A stretch of 64,000 nucleotides of DNA from NCBI GenBank assembly GCA_905221605.1, contig CAJNDS010002421.1, positions 328,926 to 392,925 of the forward strand, given 5' to 3'. The DNA comes from Symbiodinium natans. Its lineage: Eukaryota; Sar; Dinophyceae; Suessiales; Symbiodiniaceae. The notes under the pieces are model-generated. The model was not told the origin of the DNA. It saw only the letters and a list, made by a program, of their open reading frames with translations, and ran no database searches. Each line of letters begins with the position of its first letter. The stretch's first letter is position 1. Positions 30,201 to 39,150 of the stretch are shown here, one piece after another. The position numbers were made by a program, and so were the translations under genes.

Positions 30201-31752
30201 TAGGGTCCTACCCTTACTAGCAAGCCTCAGCCTACACAGGAACCCCCCGCCAAGGCAGGATGACCACTGGAACGCCATCGCATCCGGATTCTTGACTGGC
30301 GGAGTGCGCTGCCCAGGGTCCAGGGTCTAGGGTTTAGGGTTTAGGGTTGAGGGTTTAGGGTTTAGGGTGTAGGGTTTAGGGTTTAGGGTTCCAGTTGAGG
30401 GTGAGCAGGGCTTTACCTGAAGGTTCCAATGTAGTTCCTTTATGGGTTACTGAAAGGGGATTCTAGTATACTACCCACTGCATAGGAGCCTTTGGGTAGA
30501 GTCGGGTAGAGTTCAGGGTCTTGGGTGTAGGGTCTTTGACTTCATAATTATCCTTCATCAAGAACCCGCCAGTGCTTGTAAGAATCGACCAGTCGGACCT
30601 TTTTCTGGCAGATTCCATCTCCCCGCCCCCCCTCCCCGAAAATGAATCTAGCCCTGCAATACCCGCGATCCTCCCCCCCCACGACCCCTCATGCAGAACG
30701 CGCCCGCACCCCCAAAATCCTCCTGACTCCTTGTGTTCCCGTGCCCACACCACCCCTTCCGCCCACTTCCTTCCCTCTTCCGCTTATATACACGTATACC
30801 GTAGAGGTTTGGGTTTCATTCGCCTCTTTAGAAGCCCAAAAAAGGGCACCCTTTTTGAGTAAACCCTATTTAGGAAGCGGAGACCCCACATCCTAAACCC
30901 TAAACCCTGAATCGTAAACCCTGAACCGTATTGAGAGTTCAGGAAACCTTCCATTTGCTTTAGCGTTTAGGACGCCACCCATGTGTCCCTGGTTCTTAGT
31001 AGGGAATGGGGGGAATGAGGTACCCCATATCATCCTTAAAGCCTAAACCCTAAACCTTATAAACCCTAAACCTTATAAACCCTAAACCTTATGAACCCAA
31101 AACCTGATAAACCCTAAACCTCCTAAACCCTAAACCCTAGACCCTAAACCCAAAACCCTAGACCCTAAACCCTAAACCCTAAACCCTAAATTCTAAACCC
31201 TCACTCCCTACTAAGAACCAGCCAAAGTTGCCCAGGTTCTGGCCGCTCGAGGTGGATGGAAGGCTGCGAGCCGCAACGCGGTGATCGGCTCCCCTGGCTC
31301 AAAGGGAGGGTTTAGGGTTTAGGGTTTAGGGTTTAGGGTTTAGGGTTTAGGGTTTAGGGTTTAGGGTTTAGGGTTTATAAGGTTTAGGGTTTGGGGTTTA
31401 TAAGGTTTAGGGTTTATAAGGCTTAGGGTTTATCAGGTTTAGGTTTTTGTAAGGTTTAGGGTTTATAAGGTTTAGGGTTCTTAAGCTTGGTTTTGGGGGG
31501 CCCGGGGGGGTTTTGCACAGCGTCTCCAAAAAGGCTTCTACCCTAAACCCTAAACCCTAAACCCCAAACCCTAAACCCCAAACCCTAAACCCTAAACCCT
31601 AAACCCTAAAACCTAATAGGTGGGCTCAGGGGTCCGCTTCAACCTGTTGGTAGGCAGGTCGGGCGGGCTAGGGCTCCCATCGGCCAGGTGGCGTGCTGCT
31701 AGCGATCATCGAAGGCGTGGCAGCTCTGTTGATGAGGCAGCAGCCTTATGGG
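24444..31752 (+). CDS. TIM17: Tim17-family translocase subunit, split gene
   Basis: Tim17 is a four-helix inner-membrane subunit of the TIM23 presequence translocase of mitochondria. Eight exons, 24444-24480, 25545-25596, 26904-26942, 27496-27529, 29810-29856, 30240-30303, 31236-31287 and 31688 to about 31752, join in phase. In order they give the family landmarks DLGGAFGMGAIGG, FIWHFVKGARNSPQG, APILGGNFAVW, GGTFSSFDC, DDHWNAIASGFLTGG, VLAARGGWKAASRNAVIGG and VLLAIIEGVAALLMRQQ. The D-WNAI, TGG and RGGW motifs point to Tim17 rather than Tim22 or Tim23. The first residues (normally containing EPCP) and the tail were not identified. Introns: GC, GC, GT, GC, GC, GT, GC donors. Confidence 0.93.
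24574..24716. mobile_element. TIR element TGGTCCCTTAGTATGG in a Tim17 intron
   Basis: 143 bp bounded by a 26-bp inverted repeat with about four mismatches: ggcagttgcatggtcccttagtatgg at the left, and at the right the inverse of ggcagtgacgtggtcccttagtatgg. Non-coding. A related right end lies at 35105-35130 and a fragment at 42110. Confidence 0.75.
25545..25596 (+). CDS. TIM17: Tim17 exon b
   Basis: Acceptor accccggag. The two leading bases complete Gly, then FIWHFVKGARNSPQGD, ending AG|gccgcc (GC donor). G-IWH--KG-RN-P-G is the conserved loop after helix 1 of Tim17. Another frame downstream (25589-25623, AIGRQLRDLLE) was rejected because it overlaps this one. Confidence 0.93.
25645..25710 (+). 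repeat. TTCAGGG variant block
   Basis: Nine uniform TTCAGGG units embedded in TTTAGGG near the donor side of the intron after Tim17 exon b. Confidence 0.85.
25850..26460. other. 610-base unique intron insert
   Basis: It lies inside the Tim17 intron 25597-26903. A 145-codon - strand ORF (contains KGFGGPIWRPQKAQPKEPSP) spans most of it, with no recognised domain. It could be part of an old transposon or a chance frame. No TIR is visible at its edges. Confidence 0.4.
26700..26806 (+). repeat. CCCTAAA tract near acceptor of Tim17 exon c
   Basis: About 15 C-strand heptamers, 97 bases upstream of the acceptor. The same intron begins with TTTAGGG/TTCAGGG tracts, so its two ends are complementary. 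Confidence 0.9.
26904..26942 (+). CDS. TIM17: Tim17 exon c
   Basis: It encodes SRQTRGLIKGSLAW across its boundaries and ends TG|gttctg. The start is uncertain by 9 bases: acceptors at 26894 and 26903 are both in phase. This is the least conserved Tim17 stretch (a family member would have about four more residues before API), so the exact ends are less sure than those of its neighbours. Confidence 0.75.
26951..27064 (+). repeat. TTTAGGG/TTCAGGG tract after Tim17 exon c
   Basis: Sixteen G-strand units begin 9 bases after the donor. The intron ends with a CCCTAAA tract (27424-27490). Confidence 0.9.
27064..27245. repeat. AT microsatellite (TA and CATATA)
   Basis: Alternating TA and hexameric CATATA runs inside a 553-base Tim17 intron. 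They account for the tyrosine/isoleucine-rich - strand ORF. Confidence 0.85.
27496..27529 (+). CDS. TIM17: Tim17 exon d
   Basis: Acceptor accgccag; one base completes the preceding codon, then APILGGNFAVW and GC donor gcatcg. P-LGG-F-VW is the signature at the start of helix 2. A competing open frame (GTHSWRELCRLG) in the same DNA was rejected in favour of the family match. Confidence 0.93.
27557..27672 (+). repeat. long TTTAGGG tract
   Basis: Sixteen perfect G-strand heptamers starting 28 bases into the Tim17 intron 27530-29809. Confidence 0.92.
27790..29080. other. 1.3-kb unique insert with a 266-codon ORF
   Basis: This unique block lies wholly inside the Tim17 intron 27530-29809. The + ORF 27813-28613 (266 codons) has no recognised domain, and two other frames are open across its tandem repeat, so it is probably not a protein gene. 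Short phrases recur at its right end: catgtgcccctg, and gggccgactttacaccg at 28865 and 28932. It is best read as a mobile or satellite-derived insert. Confidence 0.5.
28474..28650 (+). repeat. tandem repeat GTTGCTCAGCAGGGG
   Basis: Five copies of a 33-44 bp unit that starts gttgctcagcagggg and ends aaatccatcggatcaaa. The units differ by loss of a gcgaatgggg block. Several frames stay open through it. Confidence 0.85.
29627..29730 (+). repeat. TTTTAGGG then GGGTTTGA block
   Basis: Six TTTTAGGG octamers switch to seven gggtttga octamers, then back to TTTAGGG. This is a clear case of adjacent uniform blocks of different variants. Confidence 0.85.
29810..29856 (+). CDS. TIM17: Tim17 exon e
   Basis: Acceptor gcgcctgccag, then GGTFSSFDCSLQYIR, ending AG|gcgggt (GC donor). 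GG-FS-FDC is the strictly conserved helix-2 end of Tim17. The frame continuing past the donor (VCSVLFERGC) is intronic. Confidence 0.93.
30240..30303 (+). CDS. TIM17: Tim17 exon f
   Basis: Acceptor cagcctacacag; the first base completes Arg, then NPPPRQDDHWNAIASGFLTG + G, donor gtgcgc. D-WN-I-SG--TGG is the loop and helix-3 start of Tim17. The NPPP insertion is unusual for the family. Confidence 0.94.
30989..31221. mobile_element. TIR element CTGGTTCTTAGTAGGGA, copy 1
   Basis: 233 bp bounded by ctggttcttagtaggga and its inverse tccctactaagaaccag. The interior is mostly CCCTAAA-type repeat with a ccttataaaccctaaa subrepeat. The right edge lies 14 bases before the acceptor of Tim17 exon g. Telomere-type DNA sits inside the element. 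Confidence 0.75.
31236..31287 (+). CDS. TIM17: Tim17 exon g
   Basis: Acceptor aagttgcccag, then VLAARGGWKAASRNAVI and one base, GC donor gctccc. It joins exon f as GFLTGG|VLAARGGW, the classic helix-3 signature. Confidence 0.95.
31311..31480 (+). repeat. TTTAGGG and TTTATAAGG tract
   Basis: Ten standard G-strand units followed by gtttataaggtttaggg units. This matches the inverted ccttataaaccctaaa subrepeat in the element at 30989-31221, across Tim17 exon g. Confidence 0.85.
31688..31752 (+). CDS. TIM17: Tim17 exon h
   Basis: Acceptor catcggccag. Two bases complete Gly, then GVLLAIIEGVAALLMRQQPY, probably ending GGGG|gtttac. G--LA-IEG is helix 4 of Tim17. The frame beyond is unclear, so the last residues of the protein are not defined. 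Confidence 0.9.
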
Positions 31753-31767
31753 GGTTTACGACAACAG

Positions 31768-31887
31768 GGGGTGCCCTAAATAGACCCAAAATAGACCCCT
31801 AAGTAGTAGGATTCCCCTATAATCTCCGGACCCCCAAAATGGGTACCCCTATTTTCGTAAGCCCCCTTACCAACTCCTGCAGACGGA
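31768..31887. repeat. GGTACCCCTATTTTCGTAAGCCCCC dispersed repeat, copy
   Basis: The tract aaatag...gtaggattcccctataat...gacccccaaaatgggtacccctattttcgtaagccccc matches 44396-44500 and, more loosely, 18302-18400, 46230-46345 and 54385-54415. It ends in a good acceptor-like tail (caactcctgcag). Confidence 0.6.
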
Positions 31888-32528
31888 TGCTTGCTTGTTG
31901 CGGCGAGCAGCAGCGAGTGCACCCTACAACCCTAAACTCTACATCCGAAATTCAAGTGGGGTTTTGAAACAAATGCCGAGTGTATTGCCGTGTATTGATC
32001 GGTAAGGATTGCCCACGTTCTTGACAGCGTTTAGCTTGTAAAACGGGCAAGGAGAACTGCACAACACACTGAGGGAAACAACAAGAAGCAGAGAGCCACA
32101 GAAAAAAAAAGAAACAGCTTTATAGGACATGTTGAAAACGGTTCCCCCCCCCCCCCCCCCCACCCCCCCGCCTCAAGTTGTCTTCGCACACGTGCCATGC
32201 AAGTCAGTCCCGGGGACACTGACACGGCTTTCAAAGCAACATTTATTAGGGGTCCCAGCGGAATTATGGGCCCCCGGGTACCAAATATGGGTCCCCTAAA
32301 CCTAAACCCCTAAAACCCTAAACCTTATACCCGAAGCCCCCCTATTCGGGGCACTGAAGACGGGACGACGTGTACAGAACAGCTAAACCCTAAACCCTAA
32401 GCCCGAAGCCGGAAGCCCCAAACCCCAAGCCGTAAACCCTAAACCCTAAACCCTAAACCCTAAGCCCTAAGCCCTAAACCCTAAACCCTAAACCCTAAAC
32501 CCTAAACCCTAAACCCTAAACCCGGCAG

Positions 32529-32793
32529 CGCTTGAGGTCCCTGTCGAAGACCCCTCGGGAGCAGGCGATCGAAGCCATGGAGCAGGAAAGGCAGATGAAG
32601 GACGCCCTGGAAAGGGGTTTAGGGTTTAGGGTTTAGGGTTTAGGGTTTAGGGTTTGGGGTTTGGGGTTTGGGGTTTAGGGCTCAGGGCTGGAAAGAAGCA
32701 ACATTTGCGAGTTCTTTCGGTTTTCCAGAGTTATCCCAACTGAGATTGCCATGGGAGCGTGAACAAGTGCAGATCCCCCTATTGTTTCACAGC
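32529..32793 (+). CDS. two in-phase candidate exons, charged helix
   Basis: 32529-32616 (RLRSLSKTPREQAIEAMEQE + RQMKDALER) joins in phase to 32729-32793 (acceptor ggttttccag, ELSQLRLPWEREQVQIPLLF + HS, donor gtctcc). The joined peptide is a long charged amphipathic helix. A second frame is also open through both pieces and would end ...TEIAMGA with a stop. Either could be the Tim17 tail or another gene. Confidence 0.45.
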
Positions 32794-32934
32794 GTCTCCT
32801 CTCTCAAACCTAAGCCCTAAACCCTGAACCCTAAACCCTAAACCCTGAACCCTAAACCCTAAACCCTAAACCCTGAACCCTAAACCCAAACCTAAATCTT
32901 GTTCGGAGTCCCGCACGTGAACTCAATGTCTCTG

Positions 32935-33043
32935 CTTGGAGGGTTCATGGGTACTCATAAGTAGGCTTTGCTAAGTAGGGTAACTATGGTTATAACCGTA
33001 TTGAGGGGACTTAGAACCCTACTTATGACTACTCACCTTCAAG
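32935..33043. mobile_element. inverted-repeat element, CTTGGAGGTTCATGG family, copy 2
   Basis: 109 bp from cttggagggttcatgggtact to agt-actcaccttcaag, with an interior mirror (ctaagtagggtaactatggttata...accgtattgagggg...agaaccctactta). Open frames abut both edges (upstream VPHVNSMSLL; downstream VAVTSENVPDVLQAVHAAQA), so this copy may act as an intron with splice sites in its ends. Confidence 0.7.
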
Positions 33044-33461
33044 TGGCTGTTACCAGCGAAAATGTCCCAGATGTTCTTCAAGCCGTGCACGCCGCACAGG
33101 CCCCCCAGAAACAAGAAGCCCCAACGCCTCGCATGTCTGGGTTTAGGGTTAAGGGTTTAGGGTTTGAGGGTCTAGGCTGTCAGGGTTTAGGGTTTCAGGG
33201 TTTAGGGTTTCAGGGCTTCAGGGTTCAAGGAGACCCCTAAACCCCAGGTTATTTGGTACGCGTGGGCTCCGGTTGTAGACATGTCCCTCAGCCCCCAAAA
33301 CCCTTCAACCCCAAAGCCCCAAAACCCCAAACCCTAAACCCCAAACCCTCAACCCTCAACCCCAAACCCTAAACCCTAAACAATTAATCCTAAACCCTAA
33401 ACCCTAAACCCTAAACCCTAAACCCTAAACCCCCCTAGAACCCCTAACACACACCGAAAAG

Positions 33462-33527
33462 GAGAACCCCAACGGCCCGTGGCCGGCCTGGCTTCGAAGT
33501 CCCATGAGCCCGCAGCCACAAGCATAA
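33462..33527 (+). CDS. candidate terminal exon
   Basis: Acceptor caccgaaaag, 21 codons ENPNGPWPAWLRSPMSPQPQ + A, then TAA. The proline-rich end and stop codon suit the C-terminus of a protein, possibly the gene to its left. No link is proven. Confidence 0.35.
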   Translation, partial: ENPNGPWPAWLRSPMSPQPQA

Positions 33528-33761
33528 GACACCGCGGCTCGGGAGAAGATTCGGGGCTCTTGCGGTTTTAGGTTTTAGGATTTAGGGTTTGGGGTTTAGG
33601 TTTGAGGTTTTAGGTTTTAGGTTTTAGGCTTTAGGTTTTAGGTTTGAGGTTTGAGGTTTGAGGTTTTAGGGTTTAGGGTTTTTAGAGGCCCCCCTGGCCC
33701 GCCCTTTTTGGTCGAAGAGCAGGCCTCAACCAAACACGAGTTTTCTCATTGGCATGTGCAG

Positions 33762-33812
33762 TGTCTTCCCTTGTTTGACCGAATGAGAAGAAGATTCTGG
33801 GGCAATTGCTTA
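33762..33812 (+). CDS. candidate exon
   Basis: Acceptor ttggcatgtgcag, 17 codons CLPLFDRMRRRFWGNCL and a strong gtaaag donor, in a 200-base stretch otherwise free of repeats. Unidentified. Confidence 0.35.
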
Positions 33813-33949
33813 GTAAAGGGGGTGTTAGGTTCGAAGTTCTTGGGAATCGATGATTTGAAGCCCTGCCCTCCTTCATTAACCCAAAACCTAACCCCCGACC
33901 CTAGCAACAACCCCTCAACCCCTTAACTCCTAAGCCCCTACCCTAAGCC

Positions 33950-34255
33950 CCACCCTAAACCCTAAGCCCTTAAACCTTAAATCCTAAACCCTAAGCCCCT
34001 AAACCCCTAAACCCTAAACTCCTAAACCCCTAAACCCCTAATTCCTAAACCCCTCAACCCTAAATCCCTAAACCCTACCCCTAAATCCTGAAACCTAATC
34101 CCTAAACCCCTAAGCCCCTAAACCTCTCAACCCCTAAACCCTAAATCCTAAACCCTAAACCCCTAAAGCCCTAAACTCCTAAACCCCTAAACCCCTTAAC
34201 CCCTTAAACCCAATACCCTAAACCCCTAAACCCTAAACCCCTAACCCCTAAACCG
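33950..34255 (+). repeat. degenerate CCCTAAACC block
   Basis: About 300 bases of mixed 7- and 8-base C-strand units (CCCTAAA, CCCCTAAA, CTCCTAAA) with many substitutions, apparently an old, decayed tract. Confidence 0.75.
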
Positions 34256-34311
34256 CCCTGGACATCCTACACACTGAGCCGGGCTCTCGTTTTCTCGGAG
34301 CCGCGTTGCAG

Positions 34312-34354
34312 CGATGAGTGGCGGCTCCCCCACTGGGATGAAGGCTTTGCCAGG
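34312..34354 (+). CDS. candidate first exon with ATG
   Basis: A pyrimidine-rich stretch and acceptor (gctctcgttttctcggagccgcgttgcag) lies two bases before ATG; the frame is MSGGSPTGMKALP, with GC donor gcttag. An acceptor directly before an initiator-like ATG would suit a trans-splicing site in a dinoflagellate (inference). An internal exon is equally possible. Confidence 0.35.
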
Positions 34355-34399
34355 GCTTAGGGTTTAGGGTTTAGGGTTTAGGGTTTACTTCTTTGCTTT

Positions 34400-35340
34400 C
34401 TCGGACTCCGGGTTCCCTATATTCGGTAAGTAGCCACCAAAAAAAGTGCGTGCCTTTTTCCTTGGGTCACTGAAAGGCTGGGTACTTGAGTGTCTTGTAA
34501 GTGCTCGTTTTGTGGGGCCAGGGCTCCTGGCCACTGATAGGGTTTATAGGGTTGAATTCGAGGGTTTAGGGCTGTTAAAGGGCTGCTGGGGGGCATCTAT
34601 TGGGGGTTTATGGAGGGTTTAGAGGGTCGATAGGGTTGAGGTGGCATGGACCTTTAGGTATCATGTGAGGTTTTGTCCTTCTTTCACTCTTACATAGACC
34701 CTAGAGGTCCAACGTACATAGGGTTGAGAGGGCTTAGGTCTAGGGCTTTCTTACAGGGCATGTAGAGAGGAGTTTCTTGGGTTTACAAGGTCCAGAAAGT
34801 TTCGGGGCTTTGTTAAAGGGGGTTTAAAGGGGTCGGGGGGGGGGGGGGGCTTGTGGTCTATAGATGGCGTAGGGCTTGCAGGGTTTAGGGCATCGTAGGG
34901 AAACGCACAGCTTCCCTAAGCCCAAAACCCTCAGCTTCCCCCTAAGCCCCAAACCTTTCTATTTCCACCTAATCTTCCCCGAGCAAAAAAGCTTAATCTC
35001 TAAGGGAAGTTGCAAGGTGCTAGAGGATGGTTTTTGACCTTAAAGGGTTCTGAAGCATGTGCCCCCTGGCGTTTGTTGGGGTATATAAGGGTTTCCCAAT
35101 GAAGGGCCCATACTCAGGGACCACGTCGCCTACCCGGATCTCACCTTCACGAGCTTCATCCCGGAACAACCCCACAACTCTCGGGGCATTCAGTGCCATG
35201 GGCGTCTGCACACCTCCCTCCCGAAAGGAACACGAAGATGGAAGATACGTTAGGGATTTAGGGGTTCTAGGGCTCAGGCAGGAGTTCTTAGGGTGTATGA
35301 GTGGAAGTCGTTGGGTTTAGGGTGTCTAGGACATCGGCTT
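34400..35340. other. 940 bases with only decayed repeats
   Basis: G-rich, loosely telomere-like sequence without regular tracts up to 34900, then a unique stretch. Frames at 35020-35320 overlap on both strands. 35105-35130 matches the right end of the TGGTCCCTTAGTATGG element at 24574. No gene is supported. Confidence 0.4.
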
Positions 35341-35357
35341 TTCAAGTCACATCACAG

Positions 35358-37392
35358 GGAGGTTTGCGCGACTTGCCATTCGCTCCGACTGGAGCACAAT
35401 CTGCGGATCGATGCCAAAAGACTCTTTGCCTGGGGATTCGGGGCCTAGCGTTTGGCTTTAAGCACCTTAACGGTTTAGGGTTTAGGGTTTAGGGTCTAGG
35501 GTTTAGGGTCTAGGGGGAAGAATGCTAGACTGCTAGACAACAAAGATTTTGAGGCACGTAGCCTAGGAAGGCGCTGTGGGATGCGATAGTCTCTTGCTGG
35601 GTTGAGGAAGATTTGCTTCAAGAATTCTTTCGTGGCACGCCCACAGCCTACCTAGAGCAGTGATGACCTATGTAGCTACCCCCTTTTTAAACAATTTGAA
35701 ACGCCAAACTCCCAAACTGAAATGGATATTCCCTTATGTTAAGTATGGACCCCAATATGTGGGCTGCCGCCTTTTGGGTGTTACATATATGTATACATAC
35801 ATACACACACACATACACACATACACACATACATACATACATATACATACATATACATACGTACCTACATACGTATATCGGTATATAGCGACTTTAGGGA
35901 CCCCCCGCGCCCCCCCCCCCCACCCCCCTCACCCCAAATACCTTAAACCTCAGTCGCTCAATGTCAAGGTGCAAAGTGCCCAGGGAAAGAGTGGCACGCC
36001 CAAACCCTCAGCCCTAGACCTTACTCACCAAGCCCTAAACCCCAAATCTTAATTCCTAAACCCCCCAACCCTCGACCCTAAACCTTCACCACTAAACACC
36101 CAGTCTGGGGTTTGTGGTTTAGGGAGTTTCTTTGCCAGTCTTTCCCAGGAGCTGTAGCCGTCTCAGCTCAGATATCAGGCCGGGGGGTCCGCTGGCAGCA
36201 GGTGCGCAGGCCCTAAAGGTTAAGAAAGGGGTCGGAAGAATTACTAATCGTATTCCCTTAGGGTCCCTTTGTAAGCATACTACAATACCTCCCAACAGCC
36301 TACTTGTTAAGGCCCCTATGGGGGATAGAAGGTATAACCCTAAACCCTAAACCCTAAACCCTAACACCCTAAACCCTAAAACCTATGTTTAGGTAGGGGG
36401 ATAGAAGGTATCGTGTTCCGTGCCTGTTTTGGGATGAACGCCCTGAGCGACGACTCGACATCTCTGTGCTCCACTTGCACCCTAAACCCTAAACCCTAAA
36501 CCCTAAACCATAAACCCTAAACCCGAAACCCTAAACCCTAAACGCTAAACCCTAAACCCCAAACCCTAAACCCTAAACCCTAAACCCTAAACCCTAAACC
36601 GTAGCAGGCAACGCCTGGCGCCCTGCTGAAGTCTGCCCCCCGTCATGGGAGACAATCGAAGGCCCGACTTTGGCTCCCTTGCGTTTTCGGGTTTAGGGTT
36701 TTTGGGTTTTGGGGTAGGGTTTGGGGTTTGGGGTTTGGGGTTTGGGGTTTGGGGTTTGGGGTTTGGGGTTTGGGGTTTGGGGTTTGGGGTTTGGGGTTTG
36801 GGGTTTAGGGGTCAGGTTTGAGTTTAGGGTTGAGGGTTTCTGGTTTGGGTTCAGGGTAGCGGGTAGGACCAGTCTCAAGAAGACATCATGGTTTAGGGTT
36901 TAGGGGGACTGAATACCCCCCCCCCAAAAAAAAAAAACACAATAGATAAATAAATAAAAACAATCCGAAATCGACTGTCAATGCTCACGTCGACACCCGT
37001 TCGGCCAGGAACAATGATGCTGGTGCTCCGGACAAGACCACTGAGGCCTTCAGGGTTTAGGGTTTAGGAATTCGGGTTTCGGGTCTTTGGGTTTAGGGTT
37101 TAGGGTTTAGGGTTTAGGGTTTAGGGTTTAGGGTTTAGGGTTTAGGGGCCTCCGCTTGAGCGGCTTTTGCTCGCCGACACTGGTGTGAGAATCTTCCTGG
37201 AACCCTGGGCCCTAAGCGCCATAAAACCCTAAACCCCAAGCCCTAAACCCTAAACCCCAAACCCTAAACCCCAAACCCTAAACCCTGAACCCCAAGCCCT
37301 AAACACTAAACGCTACACCCTAAACCCTAAAACCCAAAACCCCAAAGTGCCAGCGCCTTCGCAGGTCAGGGAGAAGGTGGACCAGCTCAAGG
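35358..37392 (+). CDS. series of candidate exons
   Basis: 35358-35472 (GGLRDLPFAPTGAQSADRCQ..., 38 codons); 35529-35586 (LLDNKDFEARSLGRRCGMR); 36149-36201 (AVAVSAQISGRGVRWQQ, donor gtgcgc); 36405-36478 (RYRVPCLFWDERPERRLDIS); 36608-36690 (two open frames); 37009-37054 (NNDAGAPDKTTEAFR); 37161-37182 (RLLLADT); 37365-37392 (VREKVDQLK, donor gtatca). Each has an AG before it and GT/GC after it. No family recognised; some will be decoys. Confidence 0.3.
35785..35885 (+). repeat. ATAC microsatellite
   Basis: Runs of acatacac and acatacat over about 100 bases. Confidence 0.85.
36718..36806 (+). repeat. TTTGGGG variant block
   Basis: Twelve uniform GGGGTTT heptamers. Each frame translates to GFGVWGL on one strand and NPKPQTP on the other, which explains two ORFs here. 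Confidence 0.9.
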
Positions 37393-37407
37393 GTATCATG
37401 CAGGAGC

Positions 37408-37409
37408 CC

Positions 37410-37476
<67 letters not shown>

Positions 37477-37528
37477 ACCCTAAACCCTAAACCCTAAACC
37501 CTAAACCCTAAACCCTAAACCCTAAGCC
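37408..37528 (+). repeat. CCCTCAA block passing into CCCTAAA
   Basis: Ten uniform CCCTCAA units followed by six CCCTAAA units, with a sharp boundary at about 37479. Confidence 0.9.
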
Positions 37529-37846
37529 CTGACAGCACAGGCCCCCCCCCCCCCCCCCCCGCCCGCCAACAAGGAGCCGGGAAGTTGCAGGGGCCCATGA
37601 TCCCCATGTGAAGGTTTTTCGTTGTTTTGTTGTCCTTCTTGGTTGTTTTATTGGCTTCTTGAGGACCATTCTTACCCCAGAAGTCTCAAGACCCTGAAGC
37701 TCTAAAGCGCCTAAAGTTAGGTGGTTTAGGGTTTAGATTTTGGGGTTTAGCCCAAAAAGCCCTTCAAGCTTAAAACTTAAAGCCCTTTTGGGCCATGTAG
37801 GCACGGGCGCCGCTAGAATCATCGCCGCACTTGTGTGGACTTGCAG

Positions 37847-38200
37847 GGAAAACCCGAACCTTCAACTCATGAGCCTCAACGTCGGACGATGTCAAGCCTA
37901 CGTATCTTTTCTGCACCTTGAAGTCCCAGAACCCTGAAGCACAGAACCCTTCCCCCGTATAATATTTTAATTGTAAGGGCCCTTTCATGCTGTGCTAAAA
38001 GCCCCTCCAGAAGACATTACATGAGAATGGGGCTGAAGTGAAGAAAAAGTGCACATTCTTTGCCTTTTTCGTCACTCACTATCGTCACGCCGTGTAACCA
38101 GTTCATGCCAAGCCCTTTTCCAGGATAATGTAAAGAAGATCCTGGAGACCCACGTGACGCTGGAGTCATTGGAGCAGAAGCCTCGGGCCTTCTTAAAGGG
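37847..38200 (+). CDS. two candidate exons
   Basis: 37847-37921: acceptor gtgtggacttgcag, GKPEPSTHEPQRRTMSSLRI + FSAP and TGA, basic. 38124 to about 38200: acceptor aagcccttttccag, DNVKKILETHVTLESLEQKP + RAFLK, helix-forming. The second has the better acceptor. They are not linked by phase. Confidence 0.35.
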
Positions 38201-38695
38201 GATTGATGGGGTTTAAGGTTTCGGGGTGGAGCATTGGTCAGCTGAATGCCGTTGTATGCAGACATCCCCGCACCACGAGACCACCCGGACACCACTCAAC
38301 ACAAAACCAACCAGGGCCAGTCGAACCCAAGCCGAGCAAGGCATGTTCAGAACTGTATTCAAGTAGCTTTGCCGGGGGGTCAAACTTAAGGTTGTCATGG
38401 AGAGAAAGTCACAGCTTAGGGGTTGTTAGGGTCCAGGGGGAGATGTGACCTGGGCCTTTTCGCTAAAGCCCTAAACCCTAAACCCTAAACCCTAAACCCT
38501 AAACCCTAAACCCTAAACCCTACACCCTATTCCGAAAACTTAGAGGCATGGCTCTGAATTGGGGCATTTGGGTTCGGGGCTTAGGGTTGCAGCACGGAGA
38601 GTTGAGGGTTTAGAGTTAGGGTGTAGGGTTTTGCGTTCAGGGTTTCGGGTGGCAGTCTGGTCTACAGTCGGGGCTTCAACTAGATTGGCTTTCAG

Positions 38696-38930
38696 AGAGT
38701 TCCGGATGGGAACCTGCAAGGTTTAGCATTGCCCAAAACCCTAAATCCTAAACTCTAAATCCTAAACCCTAAATCCGAACCCCCTTTATATTTGAGACGT
38801 GGCCCTGGGTTTGGAAGAAATCCCCAGCGACAGCACGGTGTGGCGTTTAGGGTTTAGGATTTCAGCAAGCAGAACAACCTTAAGCGCTATGGCTTGCTGC
38901 ATCTGGAGCCCTCTACCGCTGAACCCCTAA
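38696..38930 (+). CDS. two short candidate exons
   Basis: 38696-38720 (RVPDGNLQ, acceptor ggctttcag) and 38870 to about 38930 (QNNLKRYGLLHLEPSTAEPL). Open frames with splice-like edges, no family. Confidence 0.25.
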
Positions 38931-39150
38931 ACCCAAATTATACCCCCAAAGCCCTAACCCCTGAATCCTAAACCCTAAACCCTGAACCTTAAGCCCTAAA
39001 GCCTAAACCCTATTCACCCTAAACCCCTGGACCCTAAACCCTAGACACCTTCAACCCCTAAAGCCTCAACCCACACCTTACGCCCCTAAACCCTAAACCC
39101 TAGACACCCTAAAAAGCCCTAAAAAAACCCTAAACTCTTGTAGTCTCAAG

